A DNA stretch of 64,000 nt, taken from an uncultured Bacteroides sp. (GTDB lineage: Bacteria > Bacteroidota > Bacteroidia > Bacteroidales > Bacteroidaceae). Every line of letters begins with the position of its first letter. The stretch's first letter is position 1. Location: assembly GCF_963678845.1 (NCBI RefSeq), contig NZ_OY787468.1, forward strand, positions 124,001 through 188,000, given 5' to 3'. The translations under genes were made by a program, and so were the position numbers. Shown one piece after another: positions 51,076 through 59,402 of this stretch. The notes beneath the pieces are model-generated. The model made no database searches. It was not told the DNA's origin and worked only from the letters and a program-made list of their open reading frames with translations.

Positions 51076-52308
51076 TCACTTTAAAAGCAATCGTTTGCTT
51101 AAATAACGAACAGGATACCACACTGATAAAAATCCAACAACCAGTACCGTTACAAATATTATTAATACATCAAGAGGACGAACACTCACCGGATAAGCAT
51201 CAACCACAAATGTGCCATGCGTTTCTCCTAAAGAAATAATTCCATATCTCTGCTGAATATAACAAAGAGTTAATCCCAGAACGATTCCGATAACAGCTCC
51301 TATCATGGAAATCATACGACCCTCAAAAAGGAAAATTCTTGCAATAAGCTTATCATCAGCTCCAAGATTGCGAAGTGTCTCAACATCATTTTTCTTATCG
51401 ATAATAAGCATTGAAAGAGATCCTACAACATTGAAACAAGCAATCATAAGAATAAAAGTAAGGAAGAGATAAGAGATCAACTTCTCTATTTCCATAATTT
51501 TAAAAACATCAGCCTGCTGCTCATAGCGGTCTTTTACCACAAATGAGCTACCAAGTATTTGCTTTATCTCACTTTTTACTTTATCAACATCAGCATTTGG
51601 CTTTAGCTTTAACTCAAGAGCAGATGCTTCTGTGGTGTAATGAAATAGTTTTCTTGCAAAATCAAGAGAAGTCAGAACATATGAACCATCGTATTTCCGT
51701 TGGTTAACCATAAACGCTACTCCTGGAGAATAAAGATACTGCACATTAAAAGAAGATGCGGGATTTCCCATATTTACCTTGGCATCCCGAATAGGGGCAT
51801 ACACTTGTAAGGGATCAACAAACTGAATGCCTGAACTTAGTTTAGAAATCAGCTCAACACCCATTACACAGTAGTCTACAATTGAATCGTGAAGAACAAA
51901 CCTCCCATTACCATAAAGGATACTATCTATATTGTTCAGTTGTTCAAAATTATCTTGTACCCCCTTTATCACGGCCATAGCCTGACGGCCTTTATACTGC
52001 ACCATCGCATTTTCTTCGAGAGTCTCGGTAAATACACGGACATCTTTCATTGTACGTATCTGCTGAATGCGACTGTCATTCGTATCAAAGGTTTTTCCCT
52101 GAGCTACAGTAATCTTGATTTGAGGATCAAATGCTGTAAAAAAGGTAGCAACCATGTCCTGAAAGCCATTGAACACAGAGAGAGTGCAGACTAAAGCAAG
52201 CGTGGCAAGAGCCACTCCGCAAACAGATATTGCGGAGATAATATTAATTGCGTTGTGCGACTTTTTAGAAAAGAGGTAACGCTTTGCTATGTAAATGGGA
52301 AAATTCAC
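51076..52308 (-). CDS. LolC/E-type ABC transporter permease
   Basis: The 410-residue inner-membrane protein has the LolCDE permease layout: N-terminal helix (about 23-45), a large periplasmic domain (about 46-265), and three C-terminal helices of the FtsX fold (about 275-400: LTFILMIACFNVVGSLSMLIIDK, and VLIIFVTVLVVGFLSVWYPVRYLS). It extracts lipoproteins from the inner membrane together with an ATPase encoded elsewhere. It begins 4 bp after rbfA, last gene of the aroQ-pyk-OMT-rbfA-lolE run. Confidence 0.9.
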   Translation of the reverse strand: MNFPIYIAKRYLFSKKSHNAINIISAISVCGVALATLALVCTLSVFNGFQDMVATFFTAFDPQIKITVAQGKTFDTNDSRIQQIRTMKDVRVFTETLEENAMVQYKGRQAMAVIKGVQDNFEQLNNIDSILYGNGRFVLHDSIVDYCVMGVELISKLSSGIQFVDPLQVYAPIRDAKVNMGNPASSFNVQYLYSPGVAFMVNQRKYDGSYVLTSLDFARKLFHYTTEASALELKLKPNADVDKVKSEIKQILGSSFVVKDRYEQQADVFKIMEIEKLISYLFLTFILMIACFNVVGSLSMLIIDKKNDVETLRNLGADDKLIARIFLFEGRMISMIGAVIGIVLGLTLCYIQQRYGIISLGETHGTFVVDAYPVSVRPLDVLIIFVTVLVVGFLSVWYPVRYLSKRLLLK

Positions 52309-52312
52309 GATA

Positions 52313-52645
52313 TTATTTCAACAAAGAGTCTATCTTTTCAATATAATCAAGCGAATCATCAACAAAGAATTTCAGTTCGGGAATAATTCTTAACTGATGA
52401 CGTACACGAGTACCTAATTCAAAACGAATAGACTTCATGTTACTATTTACGTTCTTAATTAATTCTTCCCCTTTGTCAGAAGGAAAAATACTCAGATAAA
52501 CACGGGCAATACTCATGTCCGGGCTAATTCTTACTGCACTGACCGAGACTAGTAGGCCCTTCATTGCTTTTGCCTGCAACAAAAAAATCTCGCTCAGCTC
52601 TTTTTGAAGTAAACGTGCTATCTTATTTTGTCTGGTAGTTTCCAT
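52313..52645 (-). CDS. rbfA: Ribosome-binding factor A
   Basis: RbfA helps mature the 16S rRNA end of the 30S subunit. The 110-residue protein has the KH-like fold: TTRQNKIARLLQKELSEIF at the start, VSVSAVRISPDMSIARVYLSIFP in the middle, and IRFELGTRVRHQLRIIPELKFFVDDSLDY at the end. It is encoded between an O-methyltransferase (5 bp gap) and the LolE-type permease. Confidence 0.93.
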   Translation of the reverse strand: METTRQNKIARLLQKELSEIFLLQAKAMKGLLVSVSAVRISPDMSIARVYLSIFPSDKGEELIKNVNSNMKSIRFELGTRVRHQLRIIPELKFFVDDSLDYIEKIDSLLK

Positions 52646-52650
52646 TATTT

Positions 52651-53292
52651 TTATTTTTTTCTAATAATCGTTAATCCATCTCTCAATGGTAAAATCACTT
52701 TCTCTACTCTCTTATCAAGAGCTATATAATCATTGAACTTCTTTATGCCTATTGTCTGATAATCATTATTGCGGGGTTCTTCAAGTACATGTCCATCCCA
52801 TAAAGTATTATCAGCTATGAGATATCCTCCATCAGATAATTTAGGAAGAACCATCTCATAATATTCAATATATTTTCGCTTGTCTCCATCAACAAAAGCC
52901 AGATCAAACGTAATATTCATAGAAGGAAGAAGCTGCAAGGCATCACCTATATAAAACTTAATTCTATCTGCTACCGGAGAATTTTCAAGCCAAGGGCGGG
53001 TAAAATCCTCTTGTTCATCATTTATCTCAAATGTATGAAGCATCCCTCCTTCTTTCAAGCCTTCAGCCAGGCAAATTGCAGAATATCCGCTATAAGTTCC
53101 GATTTCTAATATTTGTTTGGGACGAATCATCTCTACAAACATCTTCAGCATCCTACCCTGCAAATGCCCTGAAGCCATTCTTGGCCTCATTAGTTTCACA
53201 TGAGTATCCCTATAAAGAGCACGAAGATAATCACCTTCGCCATCAATATGGTTAAGAATGTATTGCTCTAATGATTCGTCGTAGGCATTCAT
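52651..53292 (-). CDS. Class I SAM-dependent O-methyltransferase
   Basis: The 213-residue protein belongs to the methyltransferase_3 (catechol/caffeoyl-CoA) group. It shows QILEIGTYSGYSAICLAEGL (SAM loop), FDLAFVDGDKRKYIEYYEM (metal and SAM site), GGYLIADNTLWDGHV and the end LPLRDGLTI. The substrate is unknown. It starts on the last base of pyk's stop (overlap of one base at 53292), so translation is coupled to pyk. Confidence 0.92.
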   Translation of the reverse strand: MNAYDESLEQYILNHIDGEGDYLRALYRDTHVKLMRPRMASGHLQGRMLKMFVEMIRPKQILEIGTYSGYSAICLAEGLKEGGMLHTFEINDEQEDFTRPWLENSPVADRIKFYIGDALQLLPSMNITFDLAFVDGDKRKYIEYYEMVLPKLSDGGYLIADNTLWDGHVLEEPRNNDYQTIGIKKFNDYIALDKRVEKVILPLRDGLTIIRKK

Positions 53293-54743
53293 TATTCAAC
53301 AAAGCTTGGCAACAAATACTTGTCTGAATTCTTTAAAATATCATTTACTTTATTGATTTCAAGGAATGTTGTACCACCGCCTTCACCGTAGCTACCGCTA
53401 AGATAAGCAACCATATCATCTTCATTCACTCTTCCTTCTTTCATCAGCAAATCAAGAGCTGCAAAGAAGTAAGCCTGTGCATTTGCTTTTTCTTCCAGAT
53501 AAATAGGTAATACTCCATAAGAAAGAGCCAGATGACGCATTGTTTTCTCTCTGTAGCACATAGCCAAAATTGGATATTTACCACGGAAAGCAGCCAGATT
53601 TCTTGCCGTTCTACCAGAATAACTATCTGTTATTATAGCACGAATCTTCAGTTTTGCTGTTGCTTTCACAGCTTGTTTAGCAAGGAAAGCAGTTACATCT
53701 ATACTATCGGAAGAAAGAGGTATACGAATATCATTCTCTTCCAACTTATCTTTTTCTGCCTCTTCAGCAATTGCAGCCATGGTCTTCACCGCTTCAACAG
53801 GATACTTACCGTAAGCTGTTTCTCCACTCAACATCAAAGCATCTGTACGATAATAGATAGCGTTTGCTATGTCTGTTACCTCAGCACGAGTTGGACGAGG
53901 ATTATTAATCATCGTGTGAAGCATTTGAGTGGCTACAATTACAGGTTTTTTTGCCAGTACACACTTACGAATTAGAAAACGTTGAATTCCCGGTATTTTT
54001 TCCTGAGGAACTTCAATACCTAAATCACCACGGGCAACCATCACTCCATAAGCCACCTCAAGAATTTCGTCGATATTGTCAACTCCCTCTTGGTTTTCTA
54101 TTTTTGCAATGATCTTTATATTACTATTGTGCTTATCCAGTATTTCCTGAATATCCAATACGTCCTGTTTGTTACGAACAAATGAATGCGCAATAAAATC
54201 AATATCCTTTTCAATGGCATAAAGAATGTTTTTTCTATCCTTTTCAGTCAAAGAAGGTAAGTTAATGCGTACACCAGGAACATTCACACTCTTACGACTT
54301 CCAAGAGTGGTTTCATTCATTACTTCAACTTCCAGATAATCATCATACTTCTTAACTACGTGAAGATCAAGATCCCCATCATCAACAAGAATCTCTCCAC
54401 CTTCAGATAAGTCACGCACAAAGTTAGGATACGAAACAGCAATACAATCATGAGTCGTTTCAACATCTGGATTACCTATTACACGAACTCTTTCACCAAC
54501 TATAAAGTGGATAGGTTCGGCACAAGCAGTTGTCCTTACTTCAGGGCCCTTTGTATCTATAAGGATTGCAATCTTATTAGAAACCGCTCTTACATTATTT
54601 ATAATCTGTTCAAGACCTTCTGCCCCAGCATGAGCCGTGTTCATACGAACAACATTCATGCCCGCATCATACAACTTACTTATAAAATCAACATCACAAC
54701 GTCTATCCGAAATAGATGCTACAATCTTTGTATGTTTTTTCAT
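53292..54743 (-). CDS. pyk: Pyruvate kinase
   Basis: It makes ATP and pyruvate from PEP in glycolysis. The 483-residue protein shows KIVASISDRRCDVDF, ILIDTKGPEVRT, the active-site KIIAKIENQEGVDNIDEIL, GVMVARGDLGIEVP, MLHTMINNPRPTRAEVTDIANA and a C-terminal regulatory domain (about 365-480). Full length. It starts 28 bp after aroQ. Confidence 0.95.
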   Translation of the reverse strand: MKKHTKIVASISDRRCDVDFISKLYDAGMNVVRMNTAHAGAEGLEQIINNVRAVSNKIAILIDTKGPEVRTTACAEPIHFIVGERVRVIGNPDVETTHDCIAVSYPNFVRDLSEGGEILVDDGDLDLHVVKKYDDYLEVEVMNETTLGSRKSVNVPGVRINLPSLTEKDRKNILYAIEKDIDFIAHSFVRNKQDVLDIQEILDKHNSNIKIIAKIENQEGVDNIDEILEVAYGVMVARGDLGIEVPQEKIPGIQRFLIRKCVLAKKPVIVATQMLHTMINNPRPTRAEVTDIANAIYYRTDALMLSGETAYGKYPVEAVKTMAAIAEEAEKDKLEENDIRIPLSSDSIDVTAFLAKQAVKATAKLKIRAIITDSYSGRTARNLAAFRGKYPILAMCYREKTMRHLALSYGVLPIYLEEKANAQAYFFAALDLLMKEGRVNEDDMVAYLSGSYGEGGGTTFLEINKVNDILKNSDKYLLPSFVE

Positions 54744-54771
54744 AAATCTAAAACCTTAAATTATATATTTT

Positions 54772-55194
54772 TTATTTTTCTACTAACAATGCTTCTAAAG
54801 CTAAACGATAAGAATCGAGCCCGAAGCCACAAATTACCCCTACACAAGCCGAAGATATCATTGAAACATGACGGAATGACTCACGGGTATGTACATTGGA
54901 TATATGTACTTCAATTACAGGAGTTGTTATCGCCCTGATAGCATCCTGAAGCGCTATCGATGTATGAGTATATGCACCTGCATTTAAAATGATTCCATCA
55001 AAGTCAAAACCCACCTCGTGAATTTTGTTTATCATTTCTCCTTCTACGTTTGATTGATAATATTGAATCTCAATATTAGAATATTTATCACGTAATCCCA
55101 GCAGATATTCCTCGAAAGAAACAGCACCGTAAATTGAAGGTTCACGCTTACCTAATAAGTTGATATTAGGTCCATTAATAATTTGTATTCTCAT
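54772..55194 (-). CDS. aroQ: 3-dehydroquinate dehydratase, type II
   Basis: This is the third step of the shikimate pathway. The 140-residue protein has IINGPNINLLGKREPSIYG with the active-site residues, ILNAGAYTHTSIALQDAI, VIEVHISNVHTRESFRHVS and GVICGFGLDSYRLAL. Complete dodecamer-type enzyme of normal length. First gene of the run into pyk; divergent from xerD. Confidence 0.95.
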   Translation of the reverse strand: MRIQIINGPNINLLGKREPSIYGAVSFEEYLLGLRDKYSNIEIQYYQSNVEGEMINKIHEVGFDFDGIILNAGAYTHTSIALQDAIRAITTPVIEVHISNVHTRESFRHVSMISSACVGVICGFGLDSYRLALEALLVEK

Positions 55195-55220
55195 AAATCA
55201 AATAATTCTATTTAATTCAA

Positions 55221-55257
55221 TATCTTTGTGTGGACAATTTATCAAGTTGCAAAGGTA
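55221..55257. promoter_or_regulatory. Face-to-face -7 boxes for xerD and aroQ
   Basis: TATCTTTG (55221-55228) points toward xerD and TACCTTTG (minus strand, 55250-55257) toward aroQ. They are only 21 bp apart in a 73-bp gap, so the two promoters probably interfere. Confidence 0.5.
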
Positions 55258-55267
55258 GGAAAAAGAA

Positions 55268-56236
55268 ATGAAAATCAACGAAAAAAGGGACAATAAGGAC
55301 AAAAACAAACTGTTAATAAGAAAATATCAACAATATTTATTGCTAGAGAAGTCTCTGTCAAAGAATACTTTAGACGCTTACATGACAGATCTCGATAAAC
55401 TTCTCAGCTTTTTATTACTGGAAGGAATAGATATTTTTGATGTTACATTAGACAACCTGCAGAATTTCGCTGCCGGACTGCATGACATAGGAATACATCC
55501 GCGTTCACAGGCACGAATTATTTCTGGAATTAAATCCTTCTATCGCTTCTTAATCATTGATGATTATATTCAATCTGACCCTACCGAACTACTTGATGGC
55601 CCTAAAATAGGGTTCAAATTACCGGATGTCCTCTCTGTTCAGGAAATCGACTCTATTATTTCAACGATAGATCTGGACAAAAAAGAAGGTCAGCGAAACA
55701 GAGCCATTTTAGAGACTCTATATAGTTGTGGATTACGCGTTTCAGAACTGACTCATCTTAAATTATCAGAGTTATATTTTGACGAAGGTTTTATTAAAAT
55801 AGAAGGGAAAGGTAGTAAACAAAGACTTGTGCCTATTTCCCCCAGAGCAATTAAAGAAATAAATTCCTATCTGACAGATCGCGGAACCATTGAAGCAAAA
55901 AAAGATTTTGAAGATTTTCTTTTTCTAAGCAGAAGAGGTACAAATCTATCCCGGATTATGGTTTTTCATATTATTAAAGAGCAAGTTAATATGACCGGAA
56001 TAAAAAAGAATGTTAGTCCACATACCTTTCGCCATTCATTTGCCACACATTTACTGGAAGGTGGAGCCAATCTCCGGGCTATCCAATGTATGCTTGGCCA
56101 CGAGTCAATTACAACAACAGAAATATATACTCATATAGATAGAAATATGCTTAGAAGTGAAATTATTGAGCATCACCCACGCAACATAAAATTTCGCGAA
56201 AATGAGAGGAACAAAGCAAAAGAACAAGAACACTAA
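55268..56236 (+). CDS. xerD: Tyrosine recombinase XerD
   Basis: XerD resolves chromosome dimers at dif. The 322-residue protein has the SAM-like N-terminal domain (about 20-110: SLSKNTLDAYMTDLDKLL) and a complete catalytic domain with R in YSCGLRVSELTHLKLSEL, K in KGSKQRLVPIS, HTFRHSFATHLLEGGANLRAIQ with H and R, and the nucleophile in TTEIYTHID. All catalytic residues are present, unlike the decayed integrase at 25 kb. A short extension of about 15 residues lies at each end. Confidence 0.93.
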   Translation: MKINEKRDNKDKNKLLIRKYQQYLLLEKSLSKNTLDAYMTDLDKLLSFLLLEGIDIFDVTLDNLQNFAAGLHDIGIHPRSQARIISGIKSFYRFLIIDDYIQSDPTELLDGPKIGFKLPDVLSVQEIDSIISTIDLDKKEGQRNRAILETLYSCGLRVSELTHLKLSELYFDEGFIKIEGKGSKQRLVPISPRAIKEINSYLTDRGTIEAKKDFEDFLFLSRRGTNLSRIMVFHIIKEQVNMTGIKKNVSPHTFRHSFATHLLEGGANLRAIQCMLGHESITTTEIYTHIDRNMLRSEIIEHHPRNIKFRENERNKAKEQEH

Positions 56237-56309
56237 GATTGTTTACTAAAAAACGAATAAGAAATACGGCATTAATTCCTATTAAACGGGAAGAAAATGC
56301 TCATAAGAC

Positions 56310-56340
56310 TTGCCAATATATTTATTATTCAATATCTTTG
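56310..56340 (+). promoter_or_regulatory. Promoter of the OmpA/TPR lipoprotein
   Basis: TTG near 56310 and TATCTTTG at 56333-56340 stand about 20 bp apart. The leader downstream (56349-56371) contains CTGTG...CACAG inverted arms that may shield the 5' end of an abundant mRNA. Confidence 0.6.
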
Positions 56341-56417
56341 TCCGTGATTCTGTGCACAAGCGGGTACACAGTAGATAAAAGATTTCAATTACAAACATTT
56401 AATTTATATCAAAAAAC

Positions 56418-58115
56418 ATGGTTAAGAAGTTGTATTTGCCATTACTCATGGCTTTAGTTGTTGCCCTTTCTTCCTGTGGAAAGATGGGTGAATTATCATC
56501 GGAATACTTCACTACTAATCCTCAAGTTTTAGAGGCAGTAGGAGGTAAAGTCCCAGTAACAATTAACGGCAAGTTCCCTGAAAAGTATTTCAAAAAGAAA
56601 GCTGTTGTAGAAGTTACTCCAGTATTAAAATGGAATGGAGGCGAGTCTAAAGGTCAACCTGCTATTTTCCAAGGTGAAAAAATAGAAGGTAATGATCAAA
56701 CTATCTCTTACAAAATGGGAGGTAATTACACTATGAAAGCTAATTTTGATTATGTTCCTGAAATGGCTAAATCAGAATTATACTTAACATTTAATGCAAA
56801 AAAAGGAAACAAAGTTATTCCTATTCCTGATGTTAAGATCGCTGATGGCGTTATCTCAACTTCAGAATTAATCAATAACACTTTATCAAGTGCAAATACA
56901 GCAGGTTCTGATGATGCATTCCAACGTATTATCAAACAAGCTCAGGAAGCTAAGATTATGTTCCTTATCCAACAAGCTAACATCCGCAAGAGTGAATTGA
57001 AGTCTACAAGCATTGCTGACTTCCAAAAAGCTGTAACTGATGCTAACGCTGACGTTAAAGGAAAGAAGATCAATAACATTGAAGTTTCTTCTTATGCATC
57101 TCCTGATGGCGGTCCTAAATTAAATACTAAACTTGCTGAAAGTCGTGAATCTAATACTGCAGCATACTTAAACAAAGAACTTAAGAAAGGTAAAGTTAAC
57201 GCTACTGTAGATTCTAAATACACAGCACAAGACTGGGATGGTTTCCAGGAATTAGTTTCTAAATCTAACATCCAGGACAAAGATCTTATTATCCGTGTTC
57301 TTTCTATGTATAAGGATCCAGAACAAAGAGAAACTGAAATCAAAAATCTTTCTTCTGTATTCAAAAATCTTGCTGACGAGATTCTTCCTCAGTTAAGACG
57401 TTCACGTTTGACTTTGAACTATGACATCATTGGTAAGTCTGATGAAGAAATCACTACTTTGGCTAACAGTGACGCTAGCAAACTTAACCTTGAAGAATTA
57501 CTTTACGCTGCAACTTTGACTAAAGATAATTCTAAGAAAGAAGCTATCTATTCAAAAGCTACTGAGTTATTCCCTAACGATTACCGTGCTTATAACAACT
57601 TAGCAAGCATTGCTTACCAGAATGGTGACGCTGCTAAAGCTCAGTCTTATTTAACTAAAGCTGCTAATTTGCAAGCTGCTCCTGAAGTTAACATGAACTT
57701 AGGTTTGGTTGCCTTGAAGAGTGGCAATAAAACTGCTGCTGAATCTTACTTCGGAAAAGCTGCAGGTGCAAAACAACTAAGCGAATCACTTGGTAACTTA
57801 TATGTTTCAAGAGGTGAATATGACAGAGCTGTAAGTTCTTTCGGTGATGCAAAAACTAACAGTGCTGCTCTTGCTCAGATCCTTTCTAAGGATTACAACA
57901 AAGCAAAGAACACTCTTTCTAACATTGCAACTCCTGATGCTTACACAGACTATTTAATGGCTATCCTAGGTGCAAGAACTAACAATGCTTCTATGGTAAC
58001 TAGCAGTTTGTCAAGCGCAGTTAAGAAAGATGCTTCTTTAGCTAAAAAAGCAGCAACTGACTTAGAATTCGCTAAATTCGCAACTAACTCTGACTTCCTT
58101 AGCATTATCAAATAA
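56418..58115 (+). CDS. OmpA-like/TPR lipoprotein
   Basis: The 565-residue lipoprotein (signal ending VVALSSCGK) has an N-terminal beta domain (about 30-155), and an OmpA-like region (about 215-265: NNIEVSSYASPDGGPKLNTK and LAESRESNTAAYLNKEL). Three to four TPR repeats follow (about 380-500: YNNLASIAYQNGDAAKAQSYL, MNLGLVALKSGNKTAAESYF, LGNLYVSRGEYDRAVSSFG). OmpA domains grip peptidoglycan. Codon use is extremely optimised (GCT, AAC, CTT), so it is probably one of the most abundant envelope proteins. Exact role unknown. Confidence 0.8.
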   Translation: MVKKLYLPLLMALVVALSSCGKMGELSSEYFTTNPQVLEAVGGKVPVTINGKFPEKYFKKKAVVEVTPVLKWNGGESKGQPAIFQGEKIEGNDQTISYKMGGNYTMKANFDYVPEMAKSELYLTFNAKKGNKVIPIPDVKIADGVISTSELINNTLSSANTAGSDDAFQRIIKQAQEAKIMFLIQQANIRKSELKSTSIADFQKAVTDANADVKGKKINNIEVSSYASPDGGPKLNTKLAESRESNTAAYLNKELKKGKVNATVDSKYTAQDWDGFQELVSKSNIQDKDLIIRVLSMYKDPEQRETEIKNLSSVFKNLADEILPQLRRSRLTLNYDIIGKSDEEITTLANSDASKLNLEELLYAATLTKDNSKKEAIYSKATELFPNDYRAYNNLASIAYQNGDAAKAQSYLTKAANLQAAPEVNMNLGLVALKSGNKTAAESYFGKAAGAKQLSESLGNLYVSRGEYDRAVSSFGDAKTNSAALAQILSKDYNKAKNTLSNIATPDAYTDYLMAILGARTNNASMVTSSLSSAVKKDASLAKKAATDLEFAKFATNSDFLSIIK

Positions 58116-58146
58116 GGAATAGGATTTTATTCTAAAAGATAACATC

Positions 58147-58190
58147 AACGGGATTGTCTGTTCATTCAGGCAATCCCGTTCTTTTTTTTT
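58147..58190 (+). terminator. Terminator of the OmpA/TPR gene
   Basis: AACGGGATTGtCTG and CAGgCAATCCCGTT form a hairpin followed by TCTTTTTTTTT, 32 bp past the stop. One of the strongest terminators in the window. Confidence 0.92.
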
Positions 58191-58242
58191 GCATTTTGTA
58201 AAAAAGAATGCAGACCATACAGAGGTATGAAAACAAATTCGT

Positions 58243-58250
58243 TACATTTG
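58243..58250 (+). promoter_or_regulatory. -7 box for the second TlpA-like gene
   Basis: TACATTTG stands 18 bp before the ATG at 58269. It falls within the longer reading frame from 58227, which supports the later start. Confidence 0.5.
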
Positions 58251-58268
58251 CGAAAAAAAATAATTAGC

Positions 58269-59396
58269 ATGAGAAAGATAAGTATTGCTATTACATTAAT
58301 GCTATGTCTATTTAGCTGTACCAATAAAAACAAGCGGATTGTTATCAAAGGAGATATTGATGGCTTAAAGAACGACATGATCTTAGTATACGGTGCTGAA
58401 AAGGATGGAGATGCTTTAGATACCATATATGCTAAGAACGGAGAGTTTATTTACAAAGCACCGGTTGACACATTCACTCAGGTTACTCTTCTTTTTAAGA
58501 ACATGGAGGAATGTGTTGTCTTTGCAGATAAAGGTGACAAAATTAAAATTAAGGGAGATGTTTCTTCTCTGGACCTACTAGAAGTTAGTGGTGGTGGCAA
58601 CCTGAATGATGAAATGAATGAATTCAAAGAGAGCATTGCCGATGTATCCAAATCCACAAGTAAATTAAGAAACAAACTATTCACTTCATATACTTTAGCA
58701 GATCAGAAGAAATATAATGATTTGCTGCAATCACCGGAATTGATAAAAGCCACAAAAGAGATAAAAGAGAAAGCCGCTGCGTTTATCCACTCTCATACGT
58801 CTTCACTGGTAAGCGCCTACCTTTTAGATAAATACTTTGTTCAGGAAGAGAATCCTGATTATAAAAAGATAAAAGAACTTGAAAGTATAATGAGCGGGAG
58901 CATCAAGGATTCTCCTTTCATGCAACAAATTATTAAGCATATAAATTCGGCTGAGACACTTAAAGAGGGCAAAAAAGCTCCTTACTTCTATCTGCCAAAC
59001 CCAAATAAACAATATTTTAGTGCTAATAATTTCAAAGACAAGTATTTGCTTATTAATTTCTGGGCATCCTGGAGCGCTCCTTCTAGACAAGAAAACTCCA
59101 GAATCAATAGTATTTATAAACGTTTTAATAAGAATCACTTTGCCATCCTGGGCATTTCTCTTGATACAGATAAAGCAAAATGGAAGGAAGCCATAAAGAG
59201 AGATTCACTTTCAGGAGAACAGTTGTGCGACTTTAACAGTTGGAGTTCTACCGTTATACAACAATTTGGAATTGAATCTCTTCCTGCTAATATTCTAATT
59301 GATCCTCGCGGAGCAATTGTTGCCAGAAATATGGAGGAAAAGGACTTACTTAAGAAATTAGAAGAACTCTTTATAGAAAATAAAACCGCAAAATAA
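58269..59396 (+). CDS. DUF4369/TlpA-like lipoprotein with CxxC changed to SAPS
   Basis: From the ATG at 58269 (MRKISIAITLMLCLFSC) the lipoprotein has 375 residues: a DUF4369-like beta domain (about 25-115), a helical middle, and a TlpA thioredoxin fold (about 235-375). The active-site region reads LLINFWASWSAPSRQENSRI, where the family has WCxPC. Both cysteines are serine, encoded AGC and TCT, so neither is a one-base slip from its neighbour's codon. The cis-proline region (GIESLPANILID) is kept. A scaffold or binding role is likely. It lies 6 bp upstream of comM. Confidence 0.87.
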   Translation: MRKISIAITLMLCLFSCTNKNKRIVIKGDIDGLKNDMILVYGAEKDGDALDTIYAKNGEFIYKAPVDTFTQVTLLFKNMEECVVFADKGDKIKIKGDVSSLDLLEVSGGGNLNDEMNEFKESIADVSKSTSKLRNKLFTSYTLADQKKYNDLLQSPELIKATKEIKEKAAAFIHSHTSSLVSAYLLDKYFVQEENPDYKKIKELESIMSGSIKDSPFMQQIIKHINSAETLKEGKKAPYFYLPNPNKQYFSANNFKDKYLLINFWASWSAPSRQENSRINSIYKRFNKNHFAILGISLDTDKAKWKEAIKRDSLSGEQLCDFNSWSSTVIQQFGIESLPANILIDPRGAIVARNMEEKDLLKKLEELFIENKTAK

Positions 59397-59402
59397 TAAT
59401 AT

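Noticed and set aside
54450..54938. 162-aa plus-strand frame across pyk and aroQ
   Set aside because: Antisense shadow over two well-conserved genes.
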